64,000 bases of DNA from Sphingobacterium daejeonense (GCF_901472535.1 NZ_LR590470.1:1612001-1676000); one strand, 5' to 3'; positions 40,653 to 51,652 are shown, counted from the stretch's first letter. Numbers and translations are program-made. The notes: generated by a model not told the origin, from the sequence alone.

Positions 40653-40850
40653 ATGGAACTAATCAAATACATTCAAACATCAAATAATCAGCCTGTGTGG
40701 ATCGATCCAACAAATGTAATAGCTGTATGTAAAACAAGTGAAGGCAAATCAACACTACTTTTATTGGGAGGACATAAAATAGATATAGATTTAGACCCTC
40801 ACTTCTTAATGGCAAAAATGGAAAAGTTTATAACAAAACAAGAGGCTTAG
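40653..40850 (+). CDS. Small phage-edge protein, function unknown
   Basis: A 65-residue soluble protein (MELIKYIQTSNNQPVWIDP start). The ATG at 40653 is chosen because it follows a clear promoter box at a suitable distance. A more upstream start would lie within the promoter. It ends one base before the opposing dam stop. The predicted fold is mixed alpha/beta with a LLLLGGHKIDI segment. No family recognised. Confidence 0.55.
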   Translation: MELIKYIQTSNNQPVWIDPTNVIAVCKTSEGKSTLLLLGGHKIDIDLDPHFLMAKMEKFITKQEA

Positions 40851-40851
40851 A

Positions 40852-41679
40852 CTAAAACAAGGTCAATTCACCTTTAGGATTATTGAGGTCATAATTAGCC
40901 GTTATGACCTCAATTTTCTTTTTCCCTGATCCACCAGTACCATTTGCTACACTAACACTTTGCTCAATCTTCTTTGTTCTCCATCCGTTTTTAACTGTAT
41001 ATTTAGACAATATTTCACTTGGATAACTACTCATTAGAAACTTGCCTTCTATTTGCTCTAAGGTCTTTAAAAGAGCCTCAAAATCCTCAATTGAATAACC
41101 ATCATAATGACCACAGTCAGAATTAAAGTAAGGAGGATCACAGTAATGAAATGCACCATTATAATCACGTGATTTTATTACTCTCAAAGCATCTGTATTC
41201 TCAATTTGAACGCTCTGTAATCTTATTGCATAATCTTCAGTAAAGGAATCTCGTTTATTGCTTATTTTTCGGGAAGTAGTTCCCTTCACAACATCGTAGC
41301 CCCATGTACCATCAAGCATTGCACTAAACGATTGTGAAGAAAGTACCCAAACAGCCCAAGCCCTCTGTATTCTAGTAAATAGATGTGGATTATTATAAAT
41401 TACTGTTGCATCAGCATGTAAAGAACGTGAATGCAAGCTAATCCTTACCATCTTTTCTAATTCAATAAATTCATTTTGACACACATCATAAAAATTTATA
41501 AGTTCTCGGTTATAGTCATTAATGACTTCTACTTCACTAGGTCTTTTCGCCCAAAATATTGCGCCCCCTCCAACAAATGGTTCTACATAAGTTTGATGTT
41601 TTGGGAATAAAGGAACAATTGTACTTACTAAATTTTGCTTACCTCCGTAATAACTTATAGGCGTTTTTAAATCTCTCAT
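40852..41679 (-). CDS. D12-class DNA adenine N6-methyltransferase (Dam-like)
   Basis: A 275-residue methyltransferase of the D12 (alpha) class: SAM-binding motif ISYYGGKQNLV (residues 8-18) and FVGGGAIFWAKRP, catalytic motif CDPPYFNSD (about residue 173). Phage Dam enzymes protect DNA from host restriction or time packaging. The recognition sequence is not deducible. It is the last gene of the leftward block and is separated from the tail genes by the structured RNA locus. Confidence 0.88.
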   Translation of the reverse strand: MRDLKTPISYYGGKQNLVSTIVPLFPKHQTYVEPFVGGGAIFWAKRPSEVEVINDYNRELINFYDVCQNEFIELEKMVRISLHSRSLHADATVIYNNPHLFTRIQRAWAVWVLSSQSFSAMLDGTWGYDVVKGTTSRKISNKRDSFTEDYAIRLQSVQIENTDALRVIKSRDYNGAFHYCDPPYFNSDCGHYDGYSIEDFEALLKTLEQIEGKFLMSSYPSEILSKYTVKNGWRTKKIEQSVSVANGTGGSGKKKIEVITANYDLNNPKGELTLF

Positions 41680-41693
41680 ATCTTTTATTTAGC

Positions 41694-41701
41694 TATATTT
41701 G
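41694..41701 (+). promoter_or_regulatory. Promoter box facing the structured RNA locus
   Basis: TATATTTG on the plus strand, within a 13-base string GCTATATTTGTAT (41692-41704) that recurs at 61827-61839 on the minus strand. It points away from dam and toward 41706, where the long stem begins about four bases later. Confidence 0.5.
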
Positions 41702-41705
41702 TATC

Positions 41706-41819
41706 TCTCACCTTTTAATGCAAAACACCCCAGTCAGAAGACTTGCAGTCCTCCGCTTGGGGTGTTTTGCTCTAAAATTAAAAGGTGAGATGTTTAATTT
41801 TGCGGAGGACTCTTTTTTT
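41706..41819 (+). ncRNA. Candidate phage small RNA: 27-bp stem plus pseudoknot and U-run
   Basis: Two stacked perfect stems, 14 bp (41706-41719 with 41777-41790) and 13 bp (41720-41732 with 41758-41770), are separated only by a six-base bulge TCTAAA. Ten bases of the 25-base loop, AGTCCTCCGC (41747-41756), are perfectly complementary to GCGGAGGACT at 41802-41811, which is followed directly by seven T residues. The unit is preceded by a TAnnTTTG box. The whole resembles a self-contained transcript of about 110 bases, with the pseudoknot doubling as terminator. It is antisense to nothing coding. An alternative is a leader structure of the dam mRNA on the other strand. Confidence 0.5.
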
Positions 41820-41847
41820 AAGCCTATCCTCCTAAAGGCTTTATATG

Positions 41848-44599
41848 TTACCCATAACCTTCAAGCCACTGACTTCCTGAATATCTATACTTGTAAGTTC
41901 CTCCACGTACAAGACTTGAATTCCCTGAAGCCGTGTTATCCATTTTATAGATATCGCTTCCATTACCATAGATTGTGATATTGCCACCTGTAGCATTTTT
42001 AATTAGCACCGAACGTCCTGTTTCAACCCCTACAGATGGAAGAAATACATTTGAATTTGAACCACCTTTGGCAACGAAGTAATCAAATTCAGTGATGTAA
42101 GTATCAGCGTTATCATTGTCAATCCTTACAGGTTCGTACATAGCACCAAGAAACTTAACGCTTGATAGCATTGCACCGTAACGCCCCCACGCACCCCAAA
42201 GTAATTGTAATGCCTGTGCTGCTAAATCTTGTCTTCTGACACCGATTACACCAGCACGAACATCTGCTGTGAAAATTGGACGTTCAGAAGGTCTTACAAC
42301 AGAAGCTTCACCAACTATTGAACCTGAAAAGTCCAAACCTGTTGAGGATGGCAAAAAGCTCATCCCTGCATTTCTACTCAAAACACCCCAATCACTTAAT
42401 ATAATTCCGCTTGATGGGTTAGTCGGATTTGAACCTCCATTATTAACGTCTGTTGATCTTAGTGTTGTTGTATCAATAACGAAGCCCCCAATTTTCCCTT
42501 TGCTCGCAGACATAGAACCATCATTTAGCACGTTAAAAGGGGCTGTATTACGACCTTCAGCCGTTGCACCAGCCCAGAACCTTACCGATGAATTACCGTT
42601 GTCTGAAAGCCCCGAAATACCTGCATTTGAATAACCATCAGAACCGACACTTATCAATTGAGCAAATAACCGAACAACATTGATAAAATAAGCTGTGATC
42701 GTATCCGTCTCGATATCACCACCGCTGATCATGGTAAACATTTTTGTAGGTCTGAAGGAACGTTTACCCTCGATAACGGATGAAAGTACACCAAGATTAA
42801 AAAAACCAGTAGCCGTTTTCCGAATCAACAGCCAGTTGATCCGTTGTCAAAACCCATTCACCAGTTAAAGCAGTTTGAGAACATTTAGCAGCTAAATAAT
42901 ATGGTTTGGTAGATATTAGACCATCAGCATTAAAAACAGGCAAATCCCATATATATCCAAGCCCATCAATTTTATACCGCTTGTGTATGAGTTTGCCAGC
43001 CGTCAAACTGATAGCATTGGCATCATTTCCAGCATTGACAGTTAACGAAATACCATCCAAATCATAATACATGCTATCTGTACCGAACAATCCAGCAATA
43101 GCCTGAATCAAGGCGTTTTCCAAATTGCCATCAGGATCAAACACAAGCCCTTTAAATTCATTCAGAGCTTGGACGTTCCTGCGATCATTTTCAATACTTG
43201 TTTTGCTTACCTGCGTAACAACCTCTTTTGTTTCTTTGATATCCTTTTCAACCTTTTGAATGCGTGTATAAGTGACCTCGTTTCCAATTTCAGCGGTGAA
43301 CTTCATTCCCTGCTCTAAGACAGGGAACAAGGCTGGATAACTGACGGCGGTAACCCGAATATTATCGTCAAGTCCTATCTTTTCATCCACTACATGAACA
43401 ATATCGCCTTCATGTAATTCGGTGTTTTGTCTCTTTAGCCAAAGGATGTCCGTATCAAGTTCATAAACCACTCTAGGCACTTTGTTAGAATTCAGGTATT
43501 CCAAGCGTTTTGCTTCTAATTCGGATAAAGCAGCTGTGACATAAGTTTCAGGCATCCTAATACCAATGAGCGTATATAAGTCACCGACTTCAGCAACCAT
43601 AGTACCAAAGGGGCTAACATTGCCATTTGCATCCTCATTTGCTTTGTATCGGATTGTTTTTGATGTTGGACTATATGAAAGAATTGCAAACTCCTGACCG
43701 TTCAAACCTCCCGACTTAAAGACAATTTTTGCTTCAGTTCCCTCAATGCGTTGACCGTTCAAATCAAAATCTAAACTGCTATCCGAAATACTAAATGTAC
43801 GGTCATTGATCTGCTCGACACCTGTAACCGATCCAGTGCGTTTGGGGTAAATCTCCTGATCCTCAAAAATACCTTCACGGACTCCATAAAGATCGACCGA
43901 TACAGGATCATCAAGATAACCATCCAACGTCAATTGCTTTTTTGAATATCCCTGAGGCAAATTTTGTGTACCGCCCACAGCATAGGCACGTGTAATAATG
44001 GAGCTATTGACCAATGTCTGACGTGACAATGAATACAGACCGTTGTCCTTTCCGTATCGCAGTGTCAAAGCTCTAGCCGTTCCAACTGTTTTTTTTATGG
44101 TTATTTCTTTACCAATGATCTGCCATTCACATTCAGAAGCTTCAGCAATATCATTTAAAGCAGACAAGCAATCGATTTTATTGAATTCCAAAGCAAACGG
44201 TTCGACTTCTTCCAATTCTCCAACCGCCCATCCCGAATCAACCGAATTGAGACATTCCAAGAACATAAACATATAATCGTTCAGGTCTCCAAAATAATCG
44301 AACACAAATGAACCTTCATCTTTCAATTTGAACCTTTCTAATGTATGCCTTGCACCCTGAAAGGTTACAACGTATTCAAATACGTTGCTTCCTAGCTGGG
44401 TATATTGCGGTTCTTGGTTCACGGTCATTAATTCACCTTTATAAGTCAAATAATCGCCTATGGTTATATCCAAAACATTTGCTGAATTGACAGTAAATAC
44501 AAGCGTATGCTCTGACATAAGTCTTTTTGTATAAACAGCTGAACTTAAATTCAAATCAGCAACCTTTTGTCCAATACTGTTTTTTACTTCAATTTCCAT
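41848..44599 (-). CDS. Tal-like phage tail-tip protein, one frameshift
   Basis: Two frames (44599-42797 and 42828-41848) join into about 916 residues when one T is removed from the T7 run near 42800 (repaired YWFFNLGVL). The N-terminal part (about residues 1-380) resembles tail-associated baseplate-hub/endopeptidase-like proteins (SEHTLVFTVNSANVLDITIGDYLTYKGE, ALTLRYGKDNGLYSLSRQ). A coiled segment near 430-470 and a C-terminal beta-rich fibre region with MISGGDIETDTITA and a Gly/Ser-rich end follow. It starts one base after the SGNH fibre gene. Confidence 0.72.
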
Positions 44600-44600
44600 G

Positions 44601-46797
44601 TTAATTATCCTCCAAAAACTTACACAACATTTCGCCCATCAATTTATACCCAGCATTTGTCGGATGCAAGTAATAAGGAATATCGACACGGTCGCCTATA
44701 TACGTTCGCCAATTAACTTTATTGATAAAGCTCTTGTCATACCAGTTGCATACTGGAATTGCGTATATTTTTCCGATTTCGATTAAAGCATTTATGTAAT
44801 CCCTAGAAATAAACATCTCATTATTATAAGGACCAGGCACATTACTTGTTCCTGACTCGTTAAACCAACCATTAATAGGGGTTATTAAGTATATTTTGGT
44901 CGCAGGATTTTGCAAAATGATATGTTCTATTGCTTTTTGCATAGCTCCAATGTACGTCGATGCATCAAAGGATGATCCGATTGGGGCTATGGCACCAAGT
45001 GGAATTCCCTTTCTAGCATCATTTGCTCCACTTGTTAGAGTAACAAAATCAATATTGCTATAACTTGAAAAGCCAGTAACTACATTAACAATCTGAGTAA
45101 TGTCCCATCCGCTTTGACCGCTGTTGATTATTGAACAATTAAAGTATTCCCTCAAATACGTTTGATATCCTTTGGCTATAGTTCCCGATTCGATGTGGGT
45201 TGTAAGGAAGGCTTTACCATCATACCAAGTTATTGAATCACCAAAAGAAACACCAGTAGCACCTGTCCATTTTTTTGTAATATCTAGACCATTATCAACA
45301 GTTTCCCTCAAAGATTTAACTTCATTGATTAGAGGGTTATCAGACACCTCACGTTCGATAAAGAATGAAAATCTTTGATTGTTATTAGAAACTATTAGAT
45401 TGCCCGTGCTTCTGTTAATTGTGAACCAAGGTCTGGACTTACTATAATTTCCCTGACCATGAATAGGATTTGAAGGTTGATCTAACGCATTACCACAAAG
45501 GATATACAGATTCCTTGAAGCATTTTCTATTAAATTAGTTACTCCCAAATCATCTGAAGTAAATACATTCAATCCTGCTATACAAGAAATAAGTTTTGTA
45601 TGCTTAACGATAGCAATTCCATTATTTATTTCTGCAAAATATACATGAGCATCTCCAGCACCTTTTGCAAATATTTTAAGTGTTCCTAATTTGTTTGCGG
45701 AGTTCACAAAAATCTCTTCCTCTCCATAAACTGAAGAAGATGCTCCTGATACACCTAAATTTAAACCGTTTCTATTTTCGGGGACTGTTTCCGTTACGTT
45801 TCCAGCAACCATGTTTATCGTATTCTCCAACATTGTTTTAGATTTTGGAAAATCCGAAAGGACAAAGTTTTGCGATGTTTCTACTATAAACCATGTACAT
45901 CCATTATGTATGGTATCTGTAACTGTAAAGTTGCTTATTGACCCTACCGAAAGTTTTCCATCAGTATCATTTAGAAACCTAGTTTGACCTAATGATGATG
46001 GCGTAATTCCAATATAAAAAACAGTCTGTGACAGCACAGAAGATGGAATTTCCAATTGTTGAGCAGTAAAGGAATTGATCCCAACCACCAAAGAAACGGT
46101 TTTAGTATGTAAGATATTTAAGACGTTCGCTGTTCTTGTAAAAAACCCTTATGGTTGCATCACCTGTAACATAAGATTTTACATAAAAAGTCTTAAAACC
46201 TTTATGGTTAACATTTTCAAAATATATTCCCGAAGTGGTTTGATTTTGATTAAACACAAATGATGTTTTGTCCTCAGGAACTATACTCTCAATTCTTATT
46301 GAATCGGTATTTAAATTCAGCACCTTAATGGCAACATCCATATCATTTGTAGTCGCATATTTAGCTACAGCTTTCTCTGTTGGAATGGCATTTCCATCAG
46401 GATTAATGTGGTCAGTTCCCTCGACCTGTGGTAAAGGATCTTCGTTAACTATACTCCATGTTTTTAAGATTCCATCCCAAAAAATATCGGCGACCATATT
46501 AATGCCTACTGGTAGATTTTTTGTGATAGCAGTTACAGGATCAGTATATGTGAAATTTCTCCCAATTTGCCCCCCTCTTACAGTAGCCTTTTTGTTTACA
46601 GTTCCGAGTGTAGGTAGAACTAGGCTTTCAATTTTAACAGCATCACCTACATTTTTACCAGCCTCTAAAACCAACAGGTCAAAATGAACAGCACCGATTG
46701 TACCGTCATCCCCATTAACAGCAAGCAAAGAACTTACTTTATTTGCCTGTTCAATCTTAGGGGTGCCTTTATCAAAATATATAATTTTATCTTCCAT
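44601..46797 (-). CDS. Tail fibre with C-terminal SGNH hydrolase domain, one frameshift
   Basis: The pieces 46797-46102 and 46091-44601 rejoin when one T is dropped from the T6 run near 46143 (repaired RVFTRTANVLNILHTKTVSLVVG), giving about 731 residues. The N-terminal 230 residues are beta-rich with a trailing VEGTDHINPDGNAIPTEKAVA segment, typical of fibre shafts. The C-terminal third is an SGNH/GDSL esterase: GDSITWYD (about residue 519 of the fused protein), a block II Gly in QSGWD, GANDARKG and catalytic HPTNAGY. It probably deacetylates a surface polysaccharide receptor. A paralogue lies at the right window edge. Confidence 0.78.
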
Positions 46798-46804
46798 AAG
46801 TCGT

Positions 46805-47311
46805 TTAATAACTTGTTTTAACCATCATTTTTTTATTATTGATCACAATGTATCTTCCTGAATTGTCCACGAGGTACTTGAATACATACCCTTTGTTGTG
46901 ATTGCATTCTAAGCGCAACACAAAGCGAGCTGAAGTAGATGAACCTAAATCGACATTGATAAAGTTCCAAGATGCGACACCTTTGTATCTCAATCGGAAT
47001 GCTTCACCCCAATCAATTACTTGCAGATCAAATTCACCGTTAAAGTCTATCAGAGACAAAAAGTCCTTTTTCTTCTTTCGGTAATCAACCATATTAGAAG
47101 CCGTAATCAGAAACGGAACTTCAAAAGTTTGAGCTTGATAAACTACAGGTGATTCCGTGTCGTAGTCACGTCCATTCTGATCAGACCATTCATTATAAAA
47201 AGGCTCTTTGGGTGTAGCAGGAACTTCAAAAACTTGCAACCCACCATCTTCAAGATATACCCCAAACGCATCCTTTAGATCAAATCCGTTTATCAGGACA
47301 CTAACCGCCAT
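46805..47311 (-). CDS. Distal tail (Dit-like) protein
   Basis: A 168-residue protein immediately downstream of the tape measure gene, overlapping its stop by 11 bases, and upstream of the fibre and Tal-like genes: the Dit position. The sequence is beta-rich, with EVPFLITASNMVDYRKKKKDFLSLID in the middle, like siphophage Dit N-terminal domains. It would form the hub between tube and tail tip. Assignment rests mainly on position and size. Confidence 0.65.
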   Translation of the reverse strand: MAVSVLINGFDLKDAFGVYLEDGGLQVFEVPATPKEPFYNEWSDQNGRDYDTESPVVYQAQTFEVPFLITASNMVDYRKKKKDFLSLIDFNGEFDLQVIDWGEAFRLRYKGVASWNFINVDLGSSTSARFVLRLECNHNKGYVFKYLVDNSGRYIVINNKKMMVKTSY

Positions 47312-50300
47312 ATTTGCCCCCTTTCGTATTTGAATTGATAGCCTTCAGCTCTGTAACTGCATTCTTTAACTCAGTCACGGTATTAGCTGTGTTATCCCTG
47401 ATTTCCTCCTGAACTTTCAAACTCTGTACAAGTGTTCTGTAAGTGCTTTGAATGAAGTCTAAAGATTTTTGGATCAATTGATACTTTTGTTTGTTCAGAT
47501 CGTAGTCAGCACGATTGATCCCCATGAGTTCCGTACCTGTTTGCTCTGAGATTCGTTCAATACCTGAAGTCGCTAAAGAGTTAGATGAACTGGTTGTATT
47601 GAAGATGTCCAAACCTTGCTGTTTAGCTGCTTCCTTAGCTGCTTCCATCCATTTGTAATAATTCTCACCAGCTGAACCAGCATCCTTCAGGAATTGAGCA
47701 AAAACATCAATTACATCACCTTCCTCACCAAAAAGCAAAGTATCTGTCAATTGATCTTCAAATTGTTTAAAGATTTCATCAAATGCTTTGGAGAATAAGA
47801 GCTGTGACATCATGTCCTCCAAAACCTTATTAACGGTTTTACCCATTGCTAAAGCAGCCGATTCACCTTGCTTAAAATATTCGACAAGGTTATTCCGCAT
47901 ATCAGAGCCGAGTGATCCAGTAAGCTCCTGAACTACCTCTTTTATTTGCGCCCTAGCTTCTTCTATCTTTTCAATCCATTCAAGAACACCCTCGATCATT
48001 TGCTTGGTGTTCGCATCGACTGCCTTATCATTGTTTAAAGACGTAAGCAACGCTTTTACATCCCTTAAATCTTGTGGCTCTGAAGATGTCAATACATCCG
48101 CAACCTCTTTTGGAAGATTGGTGTATAAATCCTCATACTTAGGCTTTTTCTTTTTGCCTCCAAATAAACCAGTGAAGAAACCTACAACAGCACCAACAGC
48201 ACCCCCGATCAACGTACCAATGACTGGTATAACTGAACCTATAGTAGCACCAATAACAGCACCGCTTACCGCTCCCGAACCAACATTTTTCCAATCAACG
48301 GCATTTTCTAAACCTTTGCTGATTTTCCCTTTTTGGGATAGCTCAATTACTGCTTTCTGATAATTTTTGATAGCATCTTCAGCAGCCAACATGCCATCCT
48401 TCATCCTGCCTACATAATCCTTCAGATAGATACTTTCACCTAATTGGGATTGTAAGCGGATTTGATCATTCAGGCTTAAATTGTATTCCCGTTGTAAATC
48501 AATTATTGCCCTGTAATATTCTTCTTCAGCCTGTTTTCTTTCAGCAGCTGCATTTGCTACCATACTGATCAGGTCCACAGCTGAACTTATAGCAGCTGCA
48601 TATTTTTCGGAGCTGGTTGCATTCTTATCAAAAGCAACTGATAAATTATCAATACCGATAGCTAAGCCTGAAAGAAATTGACCAGCATTGCTAATCAGGC
48701 TGTTTCCAAACGCATCACCTAAATTTGAAAGACTTTCACCAAGTTGACTAACTGAAAACGCTATACGCTGAAGAAGCTGGAGCATATTGCTCAAACCATC
48801 TTGATTGATTTGGTCAATTTCCTCCTGAGTTTCCTGAAGCTTATCGTTAACCGCTTTAATTTCTTCTGCACTCGCTCCAACCTTTCTTAAACGTACCAAC
48901 TCATCAGCAAGCTTTCTGTATTGCTTTTGAAGATTTGCGAGCGTTGCAGCTCTAGCACCAAGTTTAGCAGTAGATTGAGCATTTGTTAATGCTGATTCTA
49001 GTTCATTGCGGAATTGTGGTGTTAAATCTTCACGAGCCAACAGGTCTTTAATAACCTTGATTTGCGCACGAATACCAGCAGTTGTGATGACTAATTGCTG
49101 TTTAGCTGCTTGGATCAGGATTCGGTTTTTCCTAGCTTCAGTTTCGTTCAACTGATCAATTTCATCCTGTCTAGCCTGTTTTAGAAGTTCCTTTTTTTCT
49201 TCTGACATCTCTTCACCTTGTGCTTTGTACAGCCTTTGGTATTTTTCATTGATGTCTGCAAGCTTATCACCGTATGTTTTGGTAAGATTAAACGATTCTA
49301 AAAAGGCTTTATCCTCCAAAGCTTGCTTACTTTGGTTGTACTCTTTTAGAAGCTCTAAAAGCTTGTTTAACCGTTCGGTTTCAGCTCCTGTCAATCCAAC
49401 CGTGAACTGTTTACCCTGAAGCGCATTTATTTCGCCAGTTACATCACGGTAATAGTTCTTTATCTTGGAAAGGTCTGAAGCAAAACGTTTGTCAGCTTCC
49501 TTTTCACTCGATGAAGTTTTAAATTCCTCATATTCCTGAACCAGCTTTTTACGCTCATTCAATGATTCTGAAAGCTTATTCGTTTCATGCCTATACCTCA
49601 GGTCACTCATTGCCCTTTGCTCAATAGGATCAACAGCAGAAACGTCAATCAGATCAATCGGAGATTTTTTGTTTTTGGCATTGTACTCAGCAATCTTTTT
49701 GTTTTCATCCTGAAGCACACGTCTCAGATCGGCAAACTTTTGCTTTAATGCCTCAATTTCCTGTTGATCGTTTTCAAATGACTTAACCCTGTATTCAGCA
49801 TCAATCTCCTGAATTTTTTCAAGGGCTTCCTTTCTGATGTTGACAATACGCTTGTAAGCATTCTCTAAGGCAGTGGTATTGACTTTAGGTGTTTTAGGAT
49901 CATCACCGAAAACAGATATTCCCATTTTACCAGCGATCTCAGAAGCTTTTTTAAGAAAGTTGTCAGCAATTTTGGTCTGTGCATCTTCTGTTTTCTTAGC
50001 TTCAGATATTGCAGCGTCACGGGTTGCATTACCCATCCGCTCCATGTCCTTTTGAGCCTGTGCCTCTGCCTGCTTAACATCATAACGCATACCCTGACCA
50101 CCAAGCCCCGGCATTCTATTCAGACCATCAACAAATTTTTGCCAGCCAGTCAAAGATTCTTCAGCGGTTTTTATTCTAGCTTGCTCAGCTTCATAAGCTC
50201 CTTTAGCAGCCTCCTGTAATGCGATGTTAGCAGCTGCTTTGTACATCGTCATTTTGACATAGTTTTGTGCATTGTCGATTAGGAAGCTTTCAACATCGTG

Positions 50301-51281
50301 GAGGGTTTTAACTTCACCTGTAGTTTTCCCAATGGTTTTATTGTACTCCTGTACAACTGCCTTTTTTGATACAAAGCCTTTTTTCGCTAAGTCAACCGCT
50401 ATTTCAAGCCTTTTCACATTTTGCACGGCTGTGGTGTATTCCGTGCCAGCTAAAGAATTATGCAAAGCTTTGTTAGCTTCTTCCAGTGCATTTACTTCTT
50501 TCTTAGCATTAAATAGACCTTTGATCCATTGACCGATTTCCTTACCATAAGTGGTCATCAGGACAATTCCGACCATCATTGCGGTCTGCCAATTCAATAT
50601 TGCTGATCCAAGTTCCTTCCATACGGATTTACCTTTTTTGCCTGAAGCTATAAGGGCTTCGTTTTCTTTTTTCACCCTTACTATTTCATCAGCGAAAATT
50701 GGAAGGTTGTTTGATATCGCCATTGCAAACGTCTGAAAGCCGTATGTCATGGCTGGCAATTCCCTAGTTAACTGATTGACGGAATTTTGCAGACCGTTCC
50801 AAGAACCGCCGATATTTTGCCCTTTTGTAAGCTTTGATATTTCAGAATTGATCAAACCAAGCTTTTGGCTGTACTTTTCCAAATTAGCTGGATTGGTCGC
50901 TTCCAACATTCCCTTTTCGTAAAGCTGGGCTGCACGGTACAAACGCTGTAAAATACCCTCATTAGAAAGCATCGCATTCCCATGAGAATCAAAACCAGCC
51001 CGACCAGCCCGACCGACACGCACAAGCTCCTGCTCATAACGCTGAAGCTCTTTGTTTATGGAAGCAACCGACATAACGGAATTAGCCTTTTCAGCTTCAT
51101 TCTTCAGTTCAGCCATACGTCTCCGCAAACGCTCCAAAATACCTTCACGTTCTTTCAGCGGAGCATTACCGCCCTTAGCCTCATCGTTGACAGATTTGAC
51201 ACCCTTGCGGATATCATCCGTTTCACGCTTAGCTTCAGGCGTATTAAATCTAAATTCTATATCTAATTGTCCGTCACTCAT
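47301..51281 (-). CDS. Tape measure protein
   Basis: A 1326-residue, mostly helical protein with long Lys/Glu/Gln-rich coiled coils (about residues 30-110, 500-800), the longest ORF of the block, located right after the G/GT chaperone genes. Hydrophobic segments lie near 235-260 and in the glycine-zipper region near 1030-1065 (repeated GAVxGA/GxxxG). The tape measure sets tail length and is ejected with DNA; at the usual 0.15 nm per residue it implies a tail of roughly 200 nm. Its ATG overlaps the preceding stop (ATGA). Confidence 0.9.
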   Translation of the reverse strand: MSDGQLDIEFRFNTPEAKRETDDIRKGVKSVNDEAKGGNAPLKEREGILERLRRRMAELKNEAEKANSVMSVASINKELQRYEQELVRVGRAGRAGFDSHGNAMLSNEGILQRLYRAAQLYEKGMLEATNPANLEKYSQKLGLINSEISKLTKGQNIGGSWNGLQNSVNQLTRELPAMTYGFQTFAMAISNNLPIFADEIVRVKKENEALIASGKKGKSVWKELGSAILNWQTAMMVGIVLMTTYGKEIGQWIKGLFNAKKEVNALEEANKALHNSLAGTEYTTAVQNVKRLEIAVDLAKKGFVSKKAVVQEYNKTIGKTTGEVKTLHDVESFLIDNAQNYVKMTMYKAAANIALQEAAKGAYEAEQARIKTAEESLTGWQKFVDGLNRMPGLGGQGMRYDVKQAEAQAQKDMERMGNATRDAAISEAKKTEDAQTKIADNFLKKASEIAGKMGISVFGDDPKTPKVNTTALENAYKRIVNIRKEALEKIQEIDAEYRVKSFENDQQEIEALKQKFADLRRVLQDENKKIAEYNAKNKKSPIDLIDVSAVDPIEQRAMSDLRYRHETNKLSESLNERKKLVQEYEEFKTSSSEKEADKRFASDLSKIKNYYRDVTGEINALQGKQFTVGLTGAETERLNKLLELLKEYNQSKQALEDKAFLESFNLTKTYGDKLADINEKYQRLYKAQGEEMSEEKKELLKQARQDEIDQLNETEARKNRILIQAAKQQLVITTAGIRAQIKVIKDLLAREDLTPQFRNELESALTNAQSTAKLGARAATLANLQKQYRKLADELVRLRKVGASAEEIKAVNDKLQETQEEIDQINQDGLSNMLQLLQRIAFSVSQLGESLSNLGDAFGNSLISNAGQFLSGLAIGIDNLSVAFDKNATSSEKYAAAISSAVDLISMVANAAAERKQAEEEYYRAIIDLQREYNLSLNDQIRLQSQLGESIYLKDYVGRMKDGMLAAEDAIKNYQKAVIELSQKGKISKGLENAVDWKNVGSGAVSGAVIGATIGSVIPVIGTLIGGAVGAVVGFFTGLFGGKKKKPKYEDLYTNLPKEVADVLTSSEPQDLRDVKALLTSLNNDKAVDANTKQMIEGVLEWIEKIEEARAQIKEVVQELTGSLGSDMRNNLVEYFKQGESAALAMGKTVNKVLEDMMSQLLFSKAFDEIFKQFEDQLTDTLLFGEEGDVIDVFAQFLKDAGSAGENYYKWMEAAKEAAKQQGLDIFNTTSSSNSLATSGIERISEQTGTELMGINRADYDLNKQKYQLIQKSLDFIQSTYRTLVQSLKVQEEIRDNTANTVTELKNAVTELKAINSNTKGGKYGG

Positions 51282-51652
51282 TGTTTAGTATTTGGTAGCT
51301 CATCGAAGCCCTTTAATTTTTGTTTCTTTTTACCGCTGGAACGCTGTACTCTTGGAGCATCAGCCAGCATCATTCTGATATTGATCCAGCTTCTTTTATA
51401 AAGTATTTCATCCCAACTACATCCAGTTTCTTTTTGTGCTGTTATGATTGTTCCCCAAAGGCTATGTAGACCAACGGTCTTTAACTCCTCTGACTTTTTC
51501 TTTGGCTCGGATCGTTTGGTTTCGTCAGTCTCATCCCCTCTAACAATCCGATAGTATTCATAAAATCCTCTAGCCCTCCAAGCGTGATGATATGCATGAT
51601 GTTCAGGAGAACGGAAAAAGGATAGTGTTTTAATAATTGCTTTGCCAGCCAT
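51278..51652 (-). CDS. Tail assembly chaperone, downstream (T-like) frame
   Basis: A 124-codon frame overlapping the upstream chaperone gene by 172 bases in the -1 frame. Conserved-looking sequence lies beyond the overlap: SLWGTIITAQKETGCSWDEILYKRSW and MMLADAPRVQ. This fits the lambda G/GT system, where ribosomes slip back one base near the end of the first gene to make a long fusion (here about 228 residues). An independent start at 51652 is less likely. The stop overlaps the tape measure start. Confidence 0.65.
   Translation of the reverse strand: MAGKAIIKTLSFFRSPEHHAYHHAWRARGFYEYYRIVRGDETDETKRSEPKKKSEELKTVGLHSLWGTIITAQKETGCSWDEILYKRSWINIRMMLADAPRVQRSSGKKKQKLKGFDELPNTKQ

Noticed and set aside
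41733..41757. tRNA-Cys-like anticodon arm (GAGGA-CTGCAAG-TCTTC on the minus strand)
   Set aside because: The loop reads like a GCA anticodon arm, but there are no D or T arms and no acceptor stem; the arm is part of a long single hairpin, and the promoter and T-run support the opposite strand.
44601..46797. Two separate genes (SGNH protein and upstream fibre protein)
   Set aside because: Removing one T near 46143 joins them into a continuous fibre with no loss, matching the error pattern; separate starts are not convincing.
48004..48360. Plus-strand ORF within the tape measure gene
   Set aside because: Antisense to the glycine-zipper region of the tape measure; Pro/Thr-rich translation is the expected mirror.
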